From the NCBI GenBank assembly GCA_044223995.1, contig JBGALE010000005.1, forward strand, positions 234,075 through 298,074: 64,000 bases of DNA, read 5' to 3'. A model generated the notes under the pieces. That model ran no database searches and was not told the origin of the DNA. It saw nothing but the letters and a program-made list of their open reading frames with translations. How positions within the stretch are numbered: position 1 is the first letter of the stretch; every line of letters begins with the position of its first letter. Position numbers and translations under genes: made by a program. Source of the stretch: JACMLD01 sp044223995 (GTDB lineage Bacteria; Bacteroidota; Bacteroidia; Chitinophagales; Chitinophagaceae). Positions 59,580 to 64,000 of this stretch are shown here, piece after piece.

Positions 59580-60863
59580 GTGGACAATCAACCTTCCCCG
59601 CACCGCCAGGTTGTTGAGCACCTGTTTCGTCACCAGTCGGGAAAAATGGTGGCAGTGCTCAGCCGCATTTTCGGCATCCATAACCTCGAAATGGTGGAAG
59701 ATGTGGTGCAGGAAGCTTTTTTAAAAGCGATGCAGGTATGGCCGCTACACCAAATGCCGGATAACCCATCCGGGTGGCTGATGCAAACAGCGAAAAACCG
59801 CGCTATTGACATCATCCGCAGGCAACAGAATTTTCATCAATATTCAGCAGAAATTGCCCGGCAGTTGCAGCAGGAAACTGAATCAACGATCGGGCATTTT
59901 TTTCTTGACCGTGAAATTGCCGACAGCCAGTTGCAAATGATTTTTGCTTGTTGTCATCCTTCCTTAAAACCCGCCGACCAGGTAGCGCTTACGCTGAAAA
60001 CTGTTTCCGGTTTTGGCGCCAGCGAAATTGCAAAAGCGCTTTTTACCAATGAAGCCGCCATTCAAAAAAGACTTACCCGGGCCAAACAATTTATCAGGGA
60101 AAATCAAATACAACTCGAAATCCCTTCGGGTAATGAACTAGATGATCGCCTCGATATCGTGTATACGGTATTGTATCTGTTATTCAATGAAGGATACAAT
60201 TCACAAAAAGCAGATGAATTGATCAGGGAGGATATTTGTGCGGAAGCCATGCGCCTCTGCCTGTTATTGTCTGACCATCCCGCTGGCAAACAGCCCGCCA
60301 CCTTTGCCCTGTTGTCATTAATGTGCTTCCAGGCATCACGCTTTGAAAGTCGTGTCGACGATAATAATGCTATCATCCTGCTGGAAAACCAGGACCGCGG
60401 CAAATGGAACCGCGACCTGATTGAGAGGGGATATTACTACTTATCCCTATCGTCGGAAGGCGACCAGGTATCAGTTTTTCATATTGAATCAGCCATTGCC
60501 GCAGAACATTGCCTGTCAAAAGACTTTACTTCTACCAACTGGGAGCGGATGCTGGAACTTTACGACTTATTGCTGCGCGAAAAAAGGACCTCCGTTGTAA
60601 TCTTAAACCGCGCTATTGTACTGTCACAATTGGGGCGCACCACCGAAGCCATCAGCGAAATTATGGCTATTGAAAATATTGGGGAACTGCTGGAACAACA
60701 CTATATCTACAATGCGGTGCTGGGTGATCTCTATATCAAAACCGGCGACCTGGTGATTGCCCGTACCTACCTGGCCAGGGCCCACACGCTCACTACTTCT
60801 TCCGCCGAAAAAAACCTCATCGGCAGCAAACTCAGGTCGGTTGATATGGTGACTAAAAACTAA
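59580..60863 (+). CDS. ECF42-type RNA polymerase sigma factor, GTG start
   Basis: A 427-residue sigma factor with a long C-terminal extension. Region 2 (LEMVEDVVQEAFLKAMQVWP, about 38-57, then GWLMQTAKNRAIDIIRRQ) and region 4 (ASEIAKALFTNEAAIQKRLTRAKQFIRE) are followed by a TPR-like helical domain (about 190-420; NEGYNSQKADELIREDICAEAMRLCLLL, then YDLLLREKRTSVVILNRAI). This layout is that of ECF42, which use the extension instead of an anti-sigma factor. The GTG at 59580 is the only start candidate before region 2. It follows the DGPF gene. Confidence 0.93.
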   Translation: MDNQPSPHRQVVEHLFRHQSGKMVAVLSRIFGIHNLEMVEDVVQEAFLKAMQVWPLHQMPDNPSGWLMQTAKNRAIDIIRRQQNFHQYSAEIARQLQQETESTIGHFFLDREIADSQLQMIFACCHPSLKPADQVALTLKTVSGFGASEIAKALFTNEAAIQKRLTRAKQFIRENQIQLEIPSGNELDDRLDIVYTVLYLLFNEGYNSQKADELIREDICAEAMRLCLLLSDHPAGKQPATFALLSLMCFQASRFESRVDDNNAIILLENQDRGKWNRDLIERGYYYLSLSSEGDQVSVFHIESAIAAEHCLSKDFTSTNWERMLELYDLLLREKRTSVVILNRAIVLSQLGRTTEAISEIMAIENIGELLEQHYIYNAVLGDLYIKTGDLVIARTYLARAHTLTTSSAEKNLIGSKLRSVDMVTKN

Positions 60864-60941
60864 CGTGGGCGCCTACTGCTTTTTCACCATTTACCCCGGC
60901 ATATCATCTTAATTTAATCTTGCATATTTGATTTTATGCTG

Positions 60942-60949
60942 TAAATTTG
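60942..60949 (+). promoter_or_regulatory. -7 box TAAATTTG for the repeat protein
   Basis: Matches TAnnTTTG. Transcription start would be near 60954, giving a leader of about 90 nt before the ATG at 61044. Confidence 0.5.
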
Positions 60950-61043
60950 TCTCCTTATCTCTGGATCACATTTCCATGAAAATCTCCTTCGGTCGTTCCT
61001 TTGTCTATTAAAGAAACATCTGTCAATTACACAAAAACCGCTT

Positions 61044-61610
61044 ATGAGGAAGATTTTTACCCTGTTTGTTTTATCGTCGCTTTGTTATAATCAATCCCGG
61101 GCCCAGCAACTGGATGCGAAACACGATCCCCGTCTTGATCTTACCTTAAGCCCACAGCATAATAATGTTATACATCCGGGTTTTAATTCGGCCATCAATC
61201 CAAAGATGAACTGGAATATCAACCCATTGAAAAATGGTCTTATCAGCCCGGAGCATGTGGATGGCATCAACCCGTTAAAGAATAATGAGGTAAATCCCCT
61301 GACCAACCAGGATATGAACCCAATGTTCATGCTGTATCTCTCTCCAAAATTCAGCCGCTGGAAAGGTCTTTATCTATTCGACAAGGATGATAATGTATCC
61401 GGTTATATCACGCCTTACAGTCAAACCATTATGATGGAATTCGACAAAGATGCCAACTGGAAATGTTTTTATATAAAAACAGCCAAGGGCACTTACAACC
61501 AATTCAACCTCGAAGGCCAGTGGACCGGCTACTACCTTTGTTTTGATTCGGTAATTGGTTACAACCTGTTTGATAAAACAGGTGAGTGGACCGGGCAGCA
61601 TATAAAATAA
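61044..61610 (+). CDS. secreted octapeptide-repeat protein, unknown function
   Basis: A 188-residue protein with signal peptide (cleavage near residue 20). Residues 29-92 consist of eight exact octapeptides, each starting with Pro (P29, 37, 45, 53, 61, 69, 77, 85, ending P93): consensus P-x-x-N-x-x-(I/L/V/M)-(N/S/H). The C-terminal part (about 97-188) has a different beta-rich, aromatic pattern with NVSGYITPYSQ and GEWTGQHIK. I do not recognise the family. The perfect 8-residue step suggests a solenoid or roll-like fold displayed outside the cell. Confidence 0.78.
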   Translation: MRKIFTLFVLSSLCYNQSRAQQLDAKHDPRLDLTLSPQHNNVIHPGFNSAINPKMNWNINPLKNGLISPEHVDGINPLKNNEVNPLTNQDMNPMFMLYLSPKFSRWKGLYLFDKDDNVSGYITPYSQTIMMEFDKDANWKCFYIKTAKGTYNQFNLEGQWTGYYLCFDSVIGYNLFDKTGEWTGQHIK

Positions 61611-61619
61611 ACCCAACTT

Positions 61620-62651
61620 TTATTTCAGGCGGGTGAGGCATTGTGCCAGCAAATCCTGTTCGCTGATTTTCTCCATGCACCTGAAATGTTTCTTCGGGCA
61701 TTTATCATAGCCAATTTTTGAGCAGGGCCTGCAGGACAGATCATTTACTTCCATAATATCGTAGGGAAGTTTTTGCTGATTCGCGGTATTATTTCCCCGA
61801 TTGTAATTGTGCAGGAAATTATCGCCGTAATAAGGATACATACCAAACCCGGGAATGGTATTTCCCCATAAAGAAATCACGGGTCTTTTAAAAGCAGCAG
61901 CAATATGCATGAGCCCTGTATCATTACTGATGATCAGTTTAGCCCTTCTGACCAAATCGGCCGATTCATTGAGGTTGAATTTGCCGCAGGCATTATAAAT
62001 TTTAAATGGATTGATGGCAGATAGTAATTCGCCGTTTGCTGCATCTTCCTTTCCACCCATTATAATAACCGGGTGATCCAATGCATCGCAAAATTTTTGC
62101 AGTTTGTGTATTGGATATCGCTTGGTGTTGTGCGCTGCGCCTATGACGAGACCTATATAACCTGCATGATGCGATGCGGGTATATCCGATTCATCCACGA
62201 CATCTTCTTCCGGTACAAAATAATCAAGCCCTGCCCCATCATTTTTAACACCAAACGAAGAAACAGTTTGCATATAACGGTCTACGATATGCACAGCCGG
62301 CAGCTTGTTTATTTTTAAAGCTGTCAGCATCCATTTTTCAATATTGAGTTTATTAAAGGAGAATGCTTTTTTCTTCAATGCCCTTTTTACTTTCAGTGTA
62401 CGCAGGTTGTGGTGCAGATCAATGATATAATCGTAATCTTCCTGCTGCAGTATGTTTACTGTTGCATCCAGGTTATCTTCCAGGTACAGTACTTTGTCAA
62501 CATAAGGATTTGCTTCTACAATAGTTGAATAGGATCGCTTGGTGAGAAAGTGTATTTCAGCGGTAGCCACCTGCTTTTTCAGGCAGCGCACAACAGGAGT
62601 GGTCAATACTATATCGCCAATAGAACTAAATCGTATGAGTAAGAATTTCAT
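61620..62651 (-). CDS. family 9 glycosyltransferase (heptosyltransferase-like)
   Basis: A 343-residue LPS-type glycosyltransferase. The opening MKFLLIRFSSIGDIVLTTPVVRCLKK fixes the start at 62651, six codons after an ATG that precedes it. A GT-B fold is indicated by VIDLHHNLRTLKV (about 88), IGLVIGAAHNTKRYP (about 178) and the nucleotide site ISNDTGLMHIAAAFKRPVISLWGNT (about 248-272). It probably adds a heptose or similar sugar to LPS core or O-antigen. It follows the MFS transporter on the same strand (47-bp gap). EarP was considered and excluded. Confidence 0.92.
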   Translation of the reverse strand: MKFLLIRFSSIGDIVLTTPVVRCLKKQVATAEIHFLTKRSYSTIVEANPYVDKVLYLEDNLDATVNILQQEDYDYIIDLHHNLRTLKVKRALKKKAFSFNKLNIEKWMLTALKINKLPAVHIVDRYMQTVSSFGVKNDGAGLDYFVPEEDVVDESDIPASHHAGYIGLVIGAAHNTKRYPIHKLQKFCDALDHPVIIMGGKEDAANGELLSAINPFKIYNACGKFNLNESADLVRRAKLIISNDTGLMHIAAAFKRPVISLWGNTIPGFGMYPYYGDNFLHNYNRGNNTANQQKLPYDIMEVNDLSCRPCSKIGYDKCPKKHFRCMEKISEQDLLAQCLTRLK

Positions 62652-62698
62652 TAATAAACCTCCAAGCAAATGATAAAAATAATATCTGGAAATTACGA

Positions 62699-63931
62699 TT
62701 ATACTGGTAGCTGGTCTTCCACATAATTTAGGTCTTTACCGTATGTTTCTTCTGTAAAGATCAGGGATACGACTGCAATAAACATTACAATGATCCCTGT
62801 CATCCAGGCGCTTTTCAGGTATCCAAGTGAACCCTGCATTGCGATAAAAAGCCAGGAAACTAAATTCAATGAACCTCGCACCATGTTGGGAACAGTCGTT
62901 GCAACGGTAGCGCGGATATTAGTTCCAAATTGCTCTGCAGCCATCGTTACGAAAATTGCCCAAAAACCTGTACCAAAACCCAGGATTGCACAAACGAGAT
63001 ATAACATATTTACACTCTGTCCCTGCAAACTGAAAAACCACGCAATTGATACGGCCGTTATACAGTAAAATAAATAAACTGCTTTTTTTCTGCTTTTGAA
63101 CCATTGACTGATAAAGCCTACCGCCACATCGCCAATAGAAATGGCAGCATAGGCAAACATCACTGCTTTTCCGGGATCAATATTACCGGCTATATTCATT
63201 TTAGCGCCAAACTCTTTTGAAAAAGTAATGAGAATACCAATTACATACCAGGTTGGAAGGCCTATTAGTATGGCGGTTAAATACTTTTTTAATCTTTTCC
63301 CATTGTTAAAAAGTATAAAAAAGTTACCCTTGCTGATATCTTTCTGCTGAACGTCTTTGAACATTCCCGATTCAAGGACACCTACTCTTAAAAATAATAA
63401 TACAAAGCCCAATCCACCACCTATGAAATAACAGGTTCTCCATTCAAAATTCTGCTTAATAAAAAAAGCAAATACCGCCCCTGTTAATCCAACTCCTGCA
63501 ACGAATGATGTCCCAATTCCTCTCTTTTCCTTCGACAACAATTCACTCACCAGTGTGATTCCCGCACCGAGTTCGCCTGCCAGGCCCAATCCTGTGATAA
63601 AGCGTACAGCAGCATACTGATTGACAGTTTGTACAAAACCGTTTGCAATATTTCCCAAAGAATACAAAATGATAGAAGCATATAAAACTTTCAAACGCCC
63701 TTTTTTATCTCCAAGAATGCCCCAAAATATTCCACCTACCAGGAGCCCCATCATTTGGATATTGATGATTTTTAGTCCATCTTTTGCTATTGCTGCATCG
63801 TCCAGTCCCAGCGATTTTAACGATGGGATCCGAATTATGCTAAACAACAGCAAATCGTAAATATCCACGAAATATCCCAGCGCAGCTACAATGACTGCAA
63901 GGCCGAGAACAGAATGATTTTTTTGCTCCAT
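62699..63931 (-). CDS. MFS transporter (sugar/acid:H+ symporter type)
   Basis: A 410-residue permease with about 12 membrane helices. The first loop between helices 2 and 3 carries GILGDKKGRLKVL, the MFS signature with the conserved Gly-Asp-Arg, and YAAVRFITGLGLAGELGAGITLVSE is helix 4 with its own Arg. The central cytoplasmic loop is after FKDVQQKDISKG. The family transports sugars, organic acids or metabolites with protons. It starts 7 bp after the end of an ORF cut by the right edge. Confidence 0.9.
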   Translation of the reverse strand: MEQKNHSVLGLAVIVAALGYFVDIYDLLLFSIIRIPSLKSLGLDDAAIAKDGLKIINIQMMGLLVGGIFWGILGDKKGRLKVLYASIILYSLGNIANGFVQTVNQYAAVRFITGLGLAGELGAGITLVSELLSKEKRGIGTSFVAGVGLTGAVFAFFIKQNFEWRTCYFIGGGLGFVLLFLRVGVLESGMFKDVQQKDISKGNFFILFNNGKRLKKYLTAILIGLPTWYVIGILITFSKEFGAKMNIAGNIDPGKAVMFAYAAISIGDVAVGFISQWFKSRKKAVYLFYCITAVSIAWFFSLQGQSVNMLYLVCAILGFGTGFWAIFVTMAAEQFGTNIRATVATTVPNMVRGSLNLVSWLFIAMQGSLGYLKSAWMTGIIVMFIAVVSLIFTEETYGKDLNYVEDQLPV

Positions 63932-63937
63932 TCAGTT

Positions 63938-64000
63938 TTATTTTTGTGAAGGCGTTCCGTGGTCTTTGTCAGTATCAACGCGCTTCCCGAAAAACAATTT
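63938..64000 (-). CDS. C-terminal end of a gene cut by the right edge (candidate)
   Basis: Read on the minus strand, the last 63 bp form a frame of 20 codons ending in TAA six bases before the MFS start: ...FFGKRVDTDKDHGTPSQK. The spacing is typical of an operon partner, and the residue composition is plausible for a protein tail. Too short to identify. Confidence 0.4.
   Translation of the reverse strand, partial: KLFFGKRVDTDKDHGTPSQK

Noticed and set aside
61620..62651. EarP (protein-arginine rhamnosyltransferase) as the identity of the glycosyltransferase, given the R-type EF-P
   Set aside because: The start RFSSIGDIVLTTPV and the ISNDTGLMHIAAA site are those of family 9 heptosyltransferases; EarP belongs to another family (DUF2331) and lacks these motifs.

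Overview
The window looks like chromosome of a Bacteroidota member, most probably family Chitinophagaceae. This is inferred from gene content and signals, not from a 16S gene. The content includes DUF4954 and DUF4403 proteins, an M56/BlaR1 protein with SusC-type plug motifs, SprB-like repeats, ECF sigma factors paired with a membrane/barrel protein, head-GIN (DUF2807) proteins and a TonB receptor behind a TPP riboswitch. Many genes are preceded by the Bacteroidota -7 box TAnnTTTG, often TACCTTTG. There is no phage, IS element, CRISPR array or rRNA operon. Housekeeping genes dominate, with accessory islands between them.

Layout. 1-4162 (-): an efflux set (TolC, HlyD-type adaptor, FtsX-type permease, ABC ATPase cut by the left edge). 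4272-7142 (-): secreted protein, CxCG small protein, DUF1360-like membrane protein and a large Cys-rich protein of unknown function. 7526-10481: MBL hydrolase, two VOC proteins, glycine-zipper lipoprotein and a short AraC regulator. 10482-12215: AT-rich orphan gene between REP-like elements, a 146-bp tandem repeat and a 32-residue membrane miniprotein. 12216-18353 (+): a coupled operon of a serine hydrolase/D-aminoacylase fusion, a DUF1611 protein (DgcN-like), an enolase-superfamily epimerase (DgcA-like) and an APC permease, best read as D-amino-acid/D-glutamate or murein-peptide use. 18416-25787: small enzymes, FUSC membrane protein, ankyrin protein, DUF4403 lipoprotein, a sigma factor with its TM/barrel partner, and a SprB/cytochrome-like lipoprotein. 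25848-34433: SET protein, MgtE, S9 peptidase, GlmS, DUF4954. 34534-39110: small coiled-coil lipoprotein, Der, Era, initiator tRNA-Met, two DUF2807 proteins. 38989-41688: TPP riboswitch and TonB receptor, a thiamin uptake unit.

41754-45235 (-): lipoprotein, rhodanese, PASTA protein, D-Ala-D-Ala ligase, a structured RNA candidate and a ferredoxin. 45298-51456: acyl-CoA reductase-like protein, HtrA protease, GH13 enzyme, plant-type IspH and two Spy-like small proteins. 51513-54249 (-): AccC, AccB and EF-P; the EF-P has an arginine-type tip loop (R32). 54364-57017 (-): BlaR1-like M56 protein and BlaI repressor behind two 15-bp inverted-repeat operators. 57141-64000: thioredoxin-like protein, malate dehydrogenase, DGPF/YciI plus ECF42 sigma pair, octapeptide-repeat secreted protein, family 9 glycosyltransferase, MFS transporter and the last codons of a gene cut by the right edge.

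The most interesting items are the R-type EF-P, the D-glutamate operon with its fused secreted enzyme, the octapeptide-repeat protein, the plug-repeat BlaR1 with its operators, the unidentified RNA at 44717-44850 and the unassigned DUF1360 cassette. Family names come from motifs read by eye; no database search was run.
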